Shown: piece by piece, positions 1 to 8,155 of the stretch
Layout of the letters: the number at the start of each line of letters is the position of its first letter
Position numbering within the stretch: the stretch's first letter is position 1
Assembly: GCA_020639075.1 (NCBI GenBank)
Contig: JACKHI010000001.1
Span: forward strand, 1,240,001-1,304,000
DNA length: 64,000 nt
Direction: 5' to 3'
Source: Phycisphaerales bacterium
Lineage (GTDB): Bacteria > Planctomycetota > Phycisphaerae > UBA1845 > UTPLA1
Translations under genes and position numbers: made by a program
Notes under the pieces: model-generated
Told to the model about the DNA's origin: nothing
Seen by the model: only the letters and a program-made list of their open reading frames with translations
The model's database searches: none

Positions 1-1139
1 CCGAAGGCTTCCTGGCAACTGATCGCGGAATCCTTCGGCGCTTTTTCGATCAGTGTTGCGTCGTAGTAGGCGCCGTCGCGTTTGCCGCCGCAAAGAACCT
101 TCGCCCCGCGGCTCGTCGCGTCGTTCACCCATTTCTCGATGCGCTCGGCTTCCTTCACATCGATCATCGGGCCGATGAACGTGTCTTCGTCGAGCGGATC
201 GCCGACTTTCAATTCCATAGCAGCGGCGACCAGCTTGGTCTTCAGCGCATCATAGATGCTCTCGTGAATGAGAATGCGCTGCACGCCGATGCAGGACTGA
301 CCTGACTGATAGAATGCACCGATCATGATGCGCTTTGTCGCGAAGTCGAGATCGGCGTCCTTGTCGACGACGCAGGCGGCATTGCCGCCGAGTTCCAGTA
401 CGACGGGTTTCTTGCCGGCCTTCGCCTTCAGCGCCCAGCCGACATCGGGCGAGCCGGTGAAGGAGAGCAGCTTCAGTCGCTCGTCGGTCGTGAACAGGTC
501 CGCGCCTTCGCGATGGCATGGCAGGATGCTGAAGGCCCCGACCGGCAGATCCGTCTCCGCAAGAATTTCGCCAATAATCAACGCGCCGATCGGCGTACGC
601 GACGCCGGTTTGAGAATGAACGGGCAGCCTGCAGCGATGGCGGGGGCGACTTTGTGGGCGGCGAGGTTGATCGGAAAGTTGAACGGCGAAATGAACGAAC
701 AGACACCGATGGGCACGCGCTTCCAGATCGCTTCGTATCCTTCGGCGCGGGCGGAAATATCAAGCGGCATCCACTCGCCGTAGTTTCGTACGGCCTCTTC
801 GGCGGCGATGGTGAACGTGTCGATACCCCGCTTGACTTCACCGCGAGAATCCTTGATGGGTTTGCCGGCCTCGATGCAGAGGGCCCTGGAGAGTTCCTCG
901 TGGCGCTCTTTCATGCGCCTTGCGACGTGATGGAGGACTTCGGCGCGTTTGTAGCTCGGGAATCTGCGCATCGGTTCGCACGCCTTTTCGGCGAGCGCGA
1001 TGGCTTCGTCAATGGCATCGGCGTCGGCGAGCGCGACGCGCGTCGCGACTTCGCCGGTCGCCTTGTTCGTGACGGCAAGGTCAGTGTTGGCGGCGATGGG
1101 TTTGTTGGCGAGGTAGTAGGGATAAGTTGGTTTCAGCAT
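1..1139 (-). CDS. aldehyde dehydrogenase family protein (3' end cut by window edge)
   Basis: NAD(P)-dependent oxidation of an aldehyde to a carboxylate in the cytoplasm. About 379 N-terminal residues are visible; the C-terminus lies beyond base 1. Translated from the minus strand, the protein shows the cofactor-binding segment SPFNFPINL, the glycine-rich FTGSPDVG, the general-base motif VLELGGN, and the nucleophile segment GQSCIGVQR, so the catalytic Glu and Cys are both present. The ATG at 1139 shares its A with the TGA of the upstream membrane-protein gene (TGATG), so the two are probably translationally coupled. The next gene upstream in the same direction is an acetolactate-synthase-like ThDP enzyme, so an alpha-keto-acid or aldehyde pathway is plausible. 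The substrate cannot be named from the sequence. Confidence 0.93.
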   Translation of the reverse strand, partial: MLKPTYPYYLANKPIAANTDLAVTNKATGEVATRVALADADAIDEAIALAEKACEPMRRFPSYKRAEVLHHVARRMKERHEELSRALCIEAGKPIKDSRGEVKRGIDTFTIAAEEAVRNYGEWMPLDISARAEGYEAIWKRVPIGVCSFISPFNFPINLAAHKVAPAIAAGCPFILKPASRTPIGALIIGEILAETDLPVGAFSILPCHREGADLFTTDERLKLLSFTGSPDVGWALKAKAGKKPVVLELGGNAACVVDKDADLDFATKRIMIGAFYQSGQSCIGVQRILIHESIYDALKTKLVAAAMELKVGDPLDEDTFIGPMIDVKEAERIEKWVNDATSRGAKVLCGGKRDGAYYDATLIEKAPKDSAISCQEAF

Positions 1140-1702
1140 CAGTGACCGCTTTCGGACTGGAGTAATTCGCGTTCCCGGCGTCGAAGGTAACGCTGCTGAT
1201 CCTCGTGAATGGCCTCACCGCATTCGGGGCATGCGCCCGACGCGTTTCCCTTCAGATCGTAGTCGCAGTGGATGCACTTTCCCAGGTATGGAACGATCGA
1301 CAGGCGGCCAACGATCCAGCGACCCACGAGTAGAATCGCGGATAGGAACAATGCGTACTCAAGAACGCCGATCAACGTGGTCAAACCCAAATTAATCGGC
1401 GACTGCAAGTTCGCGCCTGCAATCACTAACGCTGCAAAACGCGCCACGACAAACACGATTGCACTACCGGTCGAGAGCACGAGCGTCTCGCCGATTGTTC
1501 GAAGCGGTCGCGCGAGAAATGCAACGCCAACCACGTGGAATACGATCCAAAGGAATATCTCCTCGTACGTCTGAACGCCGCGCCAATCCTGCATGAGCGT
1601 CATTACAATCGCCCACAGGATCGACCAGCCACAGACGAGACCCTGTTTCATCCACACAGAACGAAGTGATCGACGAGTATTCCGGCCATCAGTCGATTTC
1701 AT
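1139..1702 (-). CDS. small membrane protein with C-terminal zinc ribbon
   Basis: A protein of 187 residues with about four hydrophobic segments (beginning LVCGWSILWAIVM, then the FLWIVFHVV region, the AIVFVVARFAALV region and a last pair near YALFLSAILLVG). They are followed by a soluble zinc-ribbon tail, CIHCDYDLKG...CPECGE. This CxxCxYDLxG..CPxCGE tail is a recurring feature of planctomycete membrane proteins of unknown function. I chose the ATG at 1702 because GGAG lies 6 bases upstream; the frame stays open to 1783 but that part lacks such a site. The stop overlaps the start of the aldehyde dehydrogenase by one base. Function is not known. Confidence 0.75.
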   Translation of the reverse strand: MKSTDGRNTRRSLRSVWMKQGLVCGWSILWAIVMTLMQDWRGVQTYEEIFLWIVFHVVGVAFLARPLRTIGETLVLSTGSAIVFVVARFAALVIAGANLQSPINLGLTTLIGVLEYALFLSAILLVGRWIVGRLSIVPYLGKCIHCDYDLKGNASGACPECGEAIHEDQQRYLRRRERELLQSESGH

Positions 1703-2176
1703 CGCGTCTCCGAATTGGAAGTCGTCATCAATTGAAGGACGAGGTCCCATTGGACTTGGGCGCCACACCAAAGTCGGCATCAACGCATACCAGAAGGCAG
1801 GCGAGGTGGCAAGGACAGAGCTTGTTCAGCGTGACGCTGCTGAAGGTCACTGCGCGTCGTGCTGGGTGGCAATTGTTAATTAACAACACTACCCAGGGAC
1901 TGAAGTCCCTGGCAATGACCGCACGCCCTCCGGGCGACTGTCGATTTGAGTGCGAGTTTCGACGGAAAATTCCCGGACAGCATGCCCTCGAAGGCAAGCA
2001 TGTGGAGGCGAAACCTGAGTTCGTTGCGGGGAGGACTGTTGAGAGCCGGATTGTTTCCCGTACATGCTCCCCTTGAAGGGGGAGCATGGCACCCTGTTGA
2101 AGTCATGCATGACGCATTTCGAGCCCGTACGACCATCACAAGTCAACCCAATGTACAACGACCATTCGAATTCTCT
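1703..2176. other. 474-bp intergenic stretch with several palindromes
   Basis: No convincing gene. It holds a perfect 14-bp palindrome (TTGTTAATTAACAA, 1873-1886), a hairpin with arms CCAGGGAC/GTCCCTGG around a TGAA loop (1893-1912), and a perfect 10-bp-stem hairpin at 2063-2088. The density of palindromes resembles dispersed intergenic repeat elements more than ordinary terminators, since no T-tract follows either hairpin. Confidence 0.6.
2063..2088. repeat. perfect hairpin, 10-bp arms, 6-nt loop
   Basis: Arms CATGCTCCCC and GGGGAGCATG flank the loop TTGAAG. It lies 89 bp downstream of the stop of the acetolactate-synthase-like gene. There is no U-tract on either strand, so it may be a repeat-type element or mRNA stabiliser, not a classical terminator. 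Confidence 0.6.
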
Positions 2177-3826
2177 CTACAACATGCACGTCAACGCTCC
2201 CAGCCGCTTTGTCAGTTTCAGATTCTCCGTGTAATCGACGGGCATCGCAACGATTGACGGCTTGCCACTGGCGAAGGCCTTTTCGAGCGCCGGCTGGAGT
2301 TCGGCGGATTTGTCCACGTATGCACCGTAGCCACCGAACGCTTCGGCGAGCTTTACGAAATCCGGATTGCGAAAACTCAGATCGACGTGCCGGCCGAAGT
2401 TCGTCTCCTGTTTCCATTCGATCAGGCCGTATGCGAAATCCTCCCACACGAGGCACACGATCGGGACGTCATACCGCACGGCCGTTTCGAAGTCCTGAAT
2501 GTTCATCAGGAAACCGGCGTCGCCGCAGACGGCGATCACGCGGCGATCAGGGTGGATCAGCTTGGCCGCGATCGCCCCCGGCAGCGCGAAACCCATTGAA
2601 CAGAAACCGTTCGGGATCAGGCACGTGTTCGGTTCGTCGCAATGAAACTGGCGCGCGATCCACATCTTGTGGGCGCCGACATCGGAAAGCAGCAGGTCGT
2701 GCGGTCCCAGGACTTGGCGGCAGTCCCACAGCGCCTTCTGCGGTCGGATCGTTCCCGTCGTCTCGTCATCTTTGTGGTGTTCGAAGTCGGCGACCATCTC
2801 GGCGCGACGTCGGGCGTGACGCGCGACGTCGAACATCGGTTTGTCCAGATTACCTAGAGCTTCGATCAATCCGTGCAGGCAGTTGGCGATGTCGCCGACC
2901 AATTCGACATCGGCACGGTATCGATCATCCACTTCCGCGGGGAGGAAGTCGATGTGGAGAATCTTCTTCGCGTTGCCCTGGTTCCAGCGCATCGGATCGT
3001 ATTCCACGAGGTCGTAGCCGATCGCGATCACAAGATCGGCTTCATCCATGATGCAGGAAACGTGATCGCGAGATTGGAGACCGATCGTGAAGAGGCTGTG
3101 TTCGCTGGTTCGCGGGACGGCGCCCTTGCCCATGAACGTGTTGACGACGGCGATGCCCGTGCGCGAGACGAATCGGCAAAGCTGCTCGCTGCTGCGTTTT
3201 CGAACGCATCCGTTGCCCGCCAGGATAATCGGATTCTTCGCACCCCGAATGAGACCGACGGCATCGACCAGCGCCCGTGGATCGGGTCCGGGGCGTCGCG
3301 TGGGCACGGGCGGAATCGGAACGCCGTCGGCTTCCATCTCGGCGATGTCCTCGGGCAATTCGATCAGGCAGGCCCCCGGCTTTTCGCACTCGGCGAGTTT
3401 GAAGGCCTTGCGGACCATTTCTGGGATGTTGTCCCGGTGCTGAACCATATCGGCCCACTTGGTCAGCGGTTTGAACATGTCCACGATGTCCATCGCCTGG
3501 TGCGACTCCTTGTGGAGCCGCTGCGTGCCGCCCTGCCCGGTGATGACGACCATCGGCGAGCGGTCCATGTTGCCGTTGGCGACGCCGGTGACGAGATTCG
3601 TGGCGCCGGGGCCGAGCGTGGCAAGGCAGACGCCCGCCCGGCCGGTCAGTCGGCCATAGACGTCGGCCATGAACGCGGCGGCCTGCTCGTGGCGACAGAG
3701 GATGAAGCGGATTGGCGAATCCGCCAGGGAGATCATCAGGTCGGCGTTTTCCTCACCGGGGAGGCCGAAGATGAACTCGACGCCCTCGGCCTCCAGGCAT
3801 TTGACAAAGAGATCTGATGCTTTCAT
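2177..3826 (-). CDS. acetolactate synthase large subunit-like ThDP-dependent enzyme
   Basis: A 549-residue thiamine diphosphate enzyme of the acetohydroxyacid synthase/pyruvate oxidase superfamily. The N-terminal Pyr domain has FGLPGEENAD and the catalytic-glutamate segment CRHEQAAAFMADVYGRLTG (Glu activates ThDP). The middle domain begins near ANPIILAGNG-type sequence (NPIILAGNG). The C-terminal PP domain has the metal/diphosphate motif GDAGFLMNIQDFETA. The start was set at the ATG at 3826, where homology begins (MKASDLFVKCLEAEGVEFIFG); the open frame upstream to 4036 looks non-coding. No regulatory small subunit (ilvN) is nearby, so a catabolic or non-anabolic acetolactate-synthase-like role, or another decarboxylase/ligase reaction, is possible. 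An aldehyde dehydrogenase lies downstream on the same strand. Confidence 0.9.
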   Translation of the reverse strand: MKASDLFVKCLEAEGVEFIFGLPGEENADLMISLADSPIRFILCRHEQAAAFMADVYGRLTGRAGVCLATLGPGATNLVTGVANGNMDRSPMVVITGQGGTQRLHKESHQAMDIVDMFKPLTKWADMVQHRDNIPEMVRKAFKLAECEKPGACLIELPEDIAEMEADGVPIPPVPTRRPGPDPRALVDAVGLIRGAKNPIILAGNGCVRKRSSEQLCRFVSRTGIAVVNTFMGKGAVPRTSEHSLFTIGLQSRDHVSCIMDEADLVIAIGYDLVEYDPMRWNQGNAKKILHIDFLPAEVDDRYRADVELVGDIANCLHGLIEALGNLDKPMFDVARHARRRAEMVADFEHHKDDETTGTIRPQKALWDCRQVLGPHDLLLSDVGAHKMWIARQFHCDEPNTCLIPNGFCSMGFALPGAIAAKLIHPDRRVIAVCGDAGFLMNIQDFETAVRYDVPIVCLVWEDFAYGLIEWKQETNFGRHVDLSFRNPDFVKLAEAFGGYGAYVDKSAELQPALEKAFASGKPSIVAMPVDYTENLKLTKRLGALTCML

Positions 3827-4187
3827 GCCACTTCGCTCCGTGCGACGTCGGATTGCCGTCCCAGAAACTCCCAGTCCTCGGGCCCCGACGGCATCGCATG
3901 AATCGGATGATAGCCAAAGTAGTCCACGCCCGGCCGGGAATGCCAATCTGACAGTCTTGACCCGGACCAGTCCACCCTTCCGGTCTATTCTGGCAGCGTC
4001 CTCGATCAGGGTCGTCGAATCAGAATCGGAACGCAAATCACTTAACCTATGGTTATTTTTACATTTACAGCCAAGTCCAACAGGTTGGCAGGCACGTGAA
4101 GCGGAGTGGCACGGCCGTTGCAGTGGGGCTCATTGGTTTCGGTGCGCTAATTGGGCGTGCTTTGGGGACCACGAGGATTCGGAATCC
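3827..4187. promoter_or_regulatory. divergent intergenic region, likely promoters
   Basis: About 360 bp separate the ThDP-enzyme gene (minus) from the receiver-domain gene (plus). It contains TTGACCCGG near 3957 and an AT-rich patch around 4040-4075 with the small inverted repeat TAACC/GGTTA. No gene is seen. A similar TTGACCCG..TTAACCTA combination occurs upstream of the PEP-CTERM gene near 18.8 kb. Promoter function is inferred, not shown. Confidence 0.35.
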
Positions 4188-4607
4188 GTGACGTTTGACC
4201 CGTCCCAGCTACGCGTATTGATCGCCCATGCCGACGAGAGCGGCTGGCCTGCCGACGTCTCGGCCTGGCTGTCGCGCTGGCCGATCGGTGTGCACTGGAC
4301 GCATACGGACATGGAGGCGATTGGGGTTGCGACGCGTAGCCCGGTCCATCTGGTGATTGTGGACGACCTCCTGCCGCCGTCCGGCGGTTTGGAAGCGATC
4401 CGTCGGATACGTCGCGTGGGATTGACGACGCCGTGCCTTTATGTGTGCGACGATCCGGCCCCGCGGCTGTTGTCGGATGCGATCAAGCTGGACGTCTTCA
4501 GCGTCGTCGAGGGGGCTCGTCATCGGGATCAGATCGTGCGAATGATCTCGCGCGTGGCCCGTCGCGTTTACGACATCGACCTGCCGGCGCTACCGAACTT
4601 GAATTGA
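4188..4607 (+). CDS. orphan response-regulator receiver-like protein
   Basis: A 139-residue protein consisting of one receiver-like fold and little else. It starts at GTG 4188, with GAGGA about 10 bases upstream; no in-frame ATG fits better. The beta-1 strand LRVLIAHADE carries an acidic residue, the phospho-acceptor strand reads HLVIVDDLLP followed by the usual GGLEAIRRIR helix, and the strand where the conserved Lys of KP is expected reads VFSVVEGARHRDQ, so the canonical lysine appears absent. No output domain is present. It sits 108 bp before groES in the same direction and may share its transcript. A partner kinase cannot be assigned. Confidence 0.65.
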   Translation: MTFDPSQLRVLIAHADESGWPADVSAWLSRWPIGVHWTHTDMEAIGVATRSPVHLVIVDDLLPPSGGLEAIRRIRRVGLTTPCLYVCDDPAPRLLSDAIKLDVFSVVEGARHRDQIVRMISRVARRVYDIDLPALPNLN

Positions 4608-4715
4608 CGATTTGGAGTTTTCATCCGGCCCCGCGTGAGGCGCCGGCGAGACAATTAGAAGTTAGCGCCAACGAAGGCGCGTTGGACCCGAAGCAAAGTC
4701 AAAGGAGTTTGAGAT

Positions 4716-5024
4716 ATGGCTGCGACGAAGACACGCATCAAGATCCGCCCGATCGGCGACAAGGTAGTGGTGAAGCGCATCGAGGCGGATGCGGTGACGG
4801 CCGGCGGCATCGTGCTGCCCGACAGCGCCAAGGAGAAGCCGAAGCGCGGCGAAGTCGTTGCCGTGGGCGATGGCAAGCTGCTCAACTCGGGCGAGCGCGC
4901 CAAGATGCAGGTCAGCAAGGGCAACGAGGTTCTCTTCACGAGCTACGCCGGCACGGAAGTGAAAATCGACGGCGAAGAGTTCCTGATCATGGACGAAAGC
5001 GACATCCTCGCGATCCTCGACTAA
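4716..5024 (+). CDS. groES: co-chaperonin GroES
   Basis: A 102-residue Hsp10 that caps the GroEL folding chamber in the cytoplasm. It shows the family landmarks IRPIGDKVVVKR at the start, the mobile-loop region TAGGIVLPDSAKEKP, RGEVVAVGDGK and the terminal EEFLIMDESDILAIL. The start ATG is preceded by a strong AAAGGAG site. No CIRCE operator (TTAGCACTC-N9-GAGTGCTAA) is visible upstream, so HrcA control is not supported here. A small unknown gene lies between it and groEL. Confidence 0.97.
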   Translation: MAATKTRIKIRPIGDKVVVKRIEADAVTAGGIVLPDSAKEKPKRGEVVAVGDGKLLNSGERAKMQVSKGNEVLFTSYAGTEVKIDGEEFLIMDESDILAILD

Positions 5025-5038
5025 GCAGGCGAAATTCG

Positions 5039-5062
5039 CCTCTCCGTGCGTCGGAGAGGTTT
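5039..5062 (+). promoter_or_regulatory. hairpin between groES and the next gene
   Basis: Arms CCTCTCCG and CGGAGAGG (8 bp) flank a 5-nt loop (TGCGT), followed by only three T residues. It begins 15 bp after the groES stop codon. It could be a weak terminator/attenuator or a processing site that lets groES and groEL mRNA levels differ. Structure is seen; function is inferred. Confidence 0.5.
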
Positions 5063-5164
5063 CGGGCGCGGCGACTCCGGAGCGATGCGTTTGTTCGTTC
5101 GTCGTCCCGCCCCGTTTACCGGCTCCGTCGAGCAGCGACGAGCCATAGCTGTCAAAGGGACTGC

Positions 5165-5473
5165 ATGAAGCCCAGCCTGTTTGGAACGGCACTGGACGAA
5201 GCGATCAAGTTCGGCCCAGAAGCGAGATTGATGCTGACGTTTCCCGGCAACGAAGACGCGCTGCACATCCAGCCTCTCGCATATACACGGGTTGAAGACA
5301 GCGGATTTCGCATTGAGATCCGCACGTCGGACATTATCGCAACGGACCTGGTGGACGACGTTCTGTACGTCGATTCCGACGTCGTTGAAACGGCGGAGCT
5401 GCAGGTGAAGGAAGCGGGCAAGTCCTGGCGGGAAGATCCCTACGACGGCATCAGCGACGAATACGAAAAATAA
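5165..5473 (+). CDS. small conserved-looking acidic protein between groES and groEL
   Basis: A 102-residue, acidic, soluble protein with no signal peptide or membrane segment. The sequence begins MKPSLFGTALDEAIKFG and ends in the acidic tail SDEYEK. It is not recognisable to me as a named family. Location is the main clue: it sits in the chaperonin operon, 140 bp after groES and 25 bp before groEL, same strand and good codon usage. It could be a chaperonin-linked accessory protein or an unrelated passenger. The ATG at 5165 has only a weak ribosome site (AAAGGGA, 6-7 bases upstream), which is acceptable. Confidence 0.72.
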   Translation: MKPSLFGTALDEAIKFGPEARLMLTFPGNEDALHIQPLAYTRVEDSGFRIEIRTSDIIATDLVDDVLYVDSDVVETAELQVKEAGKSWREDPYDGISDEYEK

Positions 5474-5498
5474 CCGAATCACGGAGTAATCAAGAAAC

Positions 5499-7139
5499 AT
5501 GGCAGCGAAGAAGATCACATTTGATATGGAAGCCCGCGAGGCGATTCGAAGCGGCGTCAGCCAGCTCGCCCGCGCAGTCAAAGTCACGATGGGCCCCTGC
5601 GGCCGCAATGTCGTCATCGAGAAGTCGTTTGGTTCGCCGACGGTCACGAAGGACGGCGTCAGCGTCGCCAAGGAGATCGAACTCGACGATCCGTATGCGG
5701 ACATGGGCGCGAAGATGGTGAAGGAAGTCGCCACCAAGACGTCGAACGACGCGGGCGACGGCACGACGACGGCTACGGTCTACGTCGAGTCCATCTTCAA
5801 CGAAGGCCTCAAGAACGTCGCCGCAGGCGCTAACGCGATGGAGCTCAAGCGCGGCATCGACATCGCCGTCAAGTCGATCGTCGATGAGTACGCCCGCATG
5901 AGCAAGCCGGTCAAGGAGTCGAAGCAGATCGCCCAGGTCGGCACCTGCGCCGCCAACCACGATGCGGAAATCGGCAAGAAGATCGCCGAGGCGATGGACA
6001 AGGTCGGCAAGGACGGCGTCATCACTGTCGAAGAAGGCCAGACGCTCGAGACGATCGTCGAGACAGTCGAAGGCATGCAGTTCGACAAGGGTTATCTCTC
6101 GCCGCACTTCGTCACGGACCCGGCCGAGATGGAAGTCCGCCTCGACAAGCCGTACATCCTGATCCACGAGAAGAAGATTTCGAGCGTGAAGGACATCGTT
6201 CCGCTGCTCGAGAAGGTCGCCAAGAGCGGTCGCCCGCTCGTCATCATCGCGGAAGACATCGAAGGTGAGGCCCTCGCGACGCTCGTCGTCAACAAGCTCC
6301 GCGGCACGCTCCAGTGCTGTGCCGTCAAGGCGCCGGGCTTCGGCGATCGACGCAAGGCGATGCTCCAGGACATCGCGATCATGACCGGCGGAACGCCCGT
6401 ATTCGAAGAGACGGGCACGACGCTGGAAGGCCTCGACATCAAGGACCTCGGTCAGGCGAAGCGCGTCGTGATCGACAAGGACAACTCGACGATCATCCAG
6501 GGCGCCGGCTCGGCGTCGGACATCAAGGCCCGCATCGAGCAGATTCGCGCCGAAATCGATCGCACGACCAGCGACTACGATCGCGAGAAACTCGACGAGC
6601 GACTGGCCAAGCTGGCCGGCGGCGTCGCGATGATCAAGGTCGGCGCGGCGACGGAAGTCGAGATGAAGGAAAAGAAGGCCCGCGTCGAAGACGCCCTGCA
6701 CGCCTGCCGTGCGGCGGTCGAGGAAGGCATCCTTCCGGGCGGCGGCGTCGCCCCGCTTCGCGCGTTGGCGTCGGTCCTCGACAAAGAGGAGAAGAAGCTC
6801 AAGGGTGACCAGAAGACGGGCGTTGATATCGTTCGCCGCGCCTTGTGGGCCCCGATCAAGGTCATCAGCGAGAATGCCGGCCTCGACGGCAGCGTCGTCG
6901 CGCAGAAGGTGTTCGAGTCCAAGCAGGCGAATTGGGGCTTCAATGCGTTGACGAACGAGTACGGCGACATGATCACGATGGGCGTCATCGTGCCGGCGAA
7001 GGTCGAACGCGTCGCCCTTCAGAACGCCGCGTCCGTCGCTTCCCTGCTCCTGACGACGGACTGCGCCGTCAGCGAGATCAAGGAAGAGAAGAAGGGCCAC
7101 GGCGGCGGTCCGGGCATGCCCGGCGGCATGGGCATGTAA
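5499..7139 (+). CDS. groEL: chaperonin GroEL
   Basis: A 546-residue Hsp60 subunit of the ATP-driven double-ring chaperonin. It has MGPCGRNVVIEKSFGSP, the ATP-binding/hydrolysis motif NDAGDGTTTATV with the catalytic Asp, the apical region PGFGDRRKAMLQDIA, the GVAMIKVGAATEVEMKEKK segment, EEGILPGGGVA, and the Gly-Met C-terminal tail GGGPGMPGGMGM. Length matches the family. The start follows ACGGAG. It is the last gene before a strong Rho-independent terminator, so the receiver gene, groES, the small unknown gene and groEL may form one unit. Confidence 0.98.
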   Translation: MAAKKITFDMEAREAIRSGVSQLARAVKVTMGPCGRNVVIEKSFGSPTVTKDGVSVAKEIELDDPYADMGAKMVKEVATKTSNDAGDGTTTATVYVESIFNEGLKNVAAGANAMELKRGIDIAVKSIVDEYARMSKPVKESKQIAQVGTCAANHDAEIGKKIAEAMDKVGKDGVITVEEGQTLETIVETVEGMQFDKGYLSPHFVTDPAEMEVRLDKPYILIHEKKISSVKDIVPLLEKVAKSGRPLVIIAEDIEGEALATLVVNKLRGTLQCCAVKAPGFGDRRKAMLQDIAIMTGGTPVFEETGTTLEGLDIKDLGQAKRVVIDKDNSTIIQGAGSASDIKARIEQIRAEIDRTTSDYDREKLDERLAKLAGGVAMIKVGAATEVEMKEKKARVEDALHACRAAVEEGILPGGGVAPLRALASVLDKEEKKLKGDQKTGVDIVRRALWAPIKVISENAGLDGSVVAQKVFESKQANWGFNALTNEYGDMITMGVIVPAKVERVALQNAASVASLLLTTDCAVSEIKEEKKGHGGGPGMPGGMGM

Positions 7140-7160
7140 GCCCGCTCCATAAGCAACCGA

Positions 7161-7231
7161 CTGCCGGAATCCGGCAGCGATTCACATAGATGGCGCGGCC
7201 CGATCGAATTCGATCGGGCCGCGTTTTTTTT
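7161..7231 (+). terminator. Rho-independent terminator after groEL
   Basis: A small hairpin (CTGCCGG/CCGGCAG, 7161-7177) is followed by a near-perfect 15-bp inverted repeat, arms CGCGGCCCGATCGAA and TTCGATCGGGCCGCG (7194-7223), directly followed by eight T residues (7224-7231). This is the clearest terminator in the window. Confidence 0.93.
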
Positions 7232-7255
7232 GTCTGCAATCAACGGCATCGCGGA

Positions 7256-8155
7256 TCAAACGCCGATCGGCAGATCCGCGAGAAGTCGCTCGAGCGGTAC
7301 ATGATTCGGTAGGTGCGTGTTAAGGTGGTGCCAGGCATTTGGCACGGACTCGTAAGGAAGCCCGACGCGAGAGTTCATCTTTCCAAACCAGTCGTACTCG
7401 CCGAGGTACTGCCGTAGCCGCAAGAACTTCTCCGACAGCCCCACGACGGTGCCGATCGTCACGATGACCAGCTCTTCGAAGTAGGGATGTGCATCGACGT
7501 TCAACTCCGCAACGAACTTATCAAGGACGTAGTCGATCAACAACGCCCCTTTGCTGTGACCGACGATGAGCTTCAGCTTCGGCGGTCGCGCGATCAGCAC
7601 GTCGAGCAGCGTTCCGGAATCCTGGTTGCCCGGCAATGTCATGCGGCGAGGTCCGGCGGATCCAGACCTGTGATGCATCGACTTCGCCTCGGGCAGCGAG
7701 TCCTTCAGGTTTTCGACAAACCGCTTGAACTCGAGTCGACTCCAGTCCATCGCTCCGTAGAAGAACCAACCTCCGAGCGCCTCCGTCAACAGGTCGGCCA
7801 TGCCGTAGCCCGTCACCAGGCCGGCGACGTCGACGCCATACGCATTCGCGATGTTTCTCGCCATCGCCGCCGTCCCCAGCACCGAGCTTCCGACGCCGGC
7901 GACGGCGGCCGCCGATACGTGATCGCCCTCGTTGGTAAAGAACCGCAGGGCGCTCTTGTAATGACGAATCTCGCGGTTCGACGCCGCCGGCGAGACGACG
8001 ACGATCGAACCCTCTCGGTCGATCATTGGGCTCAATGTGCGGCGTTCGTCGGCCGTCAGGGCGCCGACGTCGTAAAAAACGCCGTCCAGAAGTGAATTGC
8101 GATATCTGATGGGTGAGGGCGCCGACTGCCGATTCGCGATTTCATCGAGGATCAT
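7256..8155 (-). CDS. alpha/beta-hydrolase-like protein of unknown substrate
   Basis: A 299-residue protein. The segment PKLKLIVGHSKGALLIDYVLDKF gives a nucleophile elbow GHSKG after a hydrophobic strand, as in lipase-like alpha/beta hydrolases; the candidate nucleophile is the Ser. A late HHLNTHLPNHVPLE segment could supply the catalytic His. A Gly/Ala-rich stretch around residues 85-130 (VAGVGSSVLGTAA and following) might interact with a membrane or form a lid. No signal peptide is seen. The start at 8155 is backed by GGAGGAG a few bases upstream. It converges on groEL and shares the terminator region. The family cannot be fixed by eye. Confidence 0.7.
   Translation of the reverse strand: MILDEIANRQSAPSPIRYRNSLLDGVFYDVGALTADERRTLSPMIDREGSIVVVSPAASNREIRHYKSALRFFTNEGDHVSAAAVAGVGSSVLGTAAMARNIANAYGVDVAGLVTGYGMADLLTEALGGWFFYGAMDWSRLEFKRFVENLKDSLPEAKSMHHRSGSAGPRRMTLPGNQDSGTLLDVLIARPPKLKLIVGHSKGALLIDYVLDKFVAELNVDAHPYFEELVIVTIGTVVGLSEKFLRLRQYLGEYDWFGKMNSRVGLPYESVPNAWHHLNTHLPNHVPLERLLADLPIGV

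Noticed and set aside
4608..4715. Possible CIRCE/HrcA operator upstream of groES
   Set aside because: Only short inverted repeats (CCAACG/CGTTGG) are present; the conserved CIRCE half-sites are absent.
5490..7100. 536-codon minus-strand frame opposite groEL
   Set aside because: Shadow of groEL; the translation is Asp/Leu/Arg-biased and has no recognisable domain.
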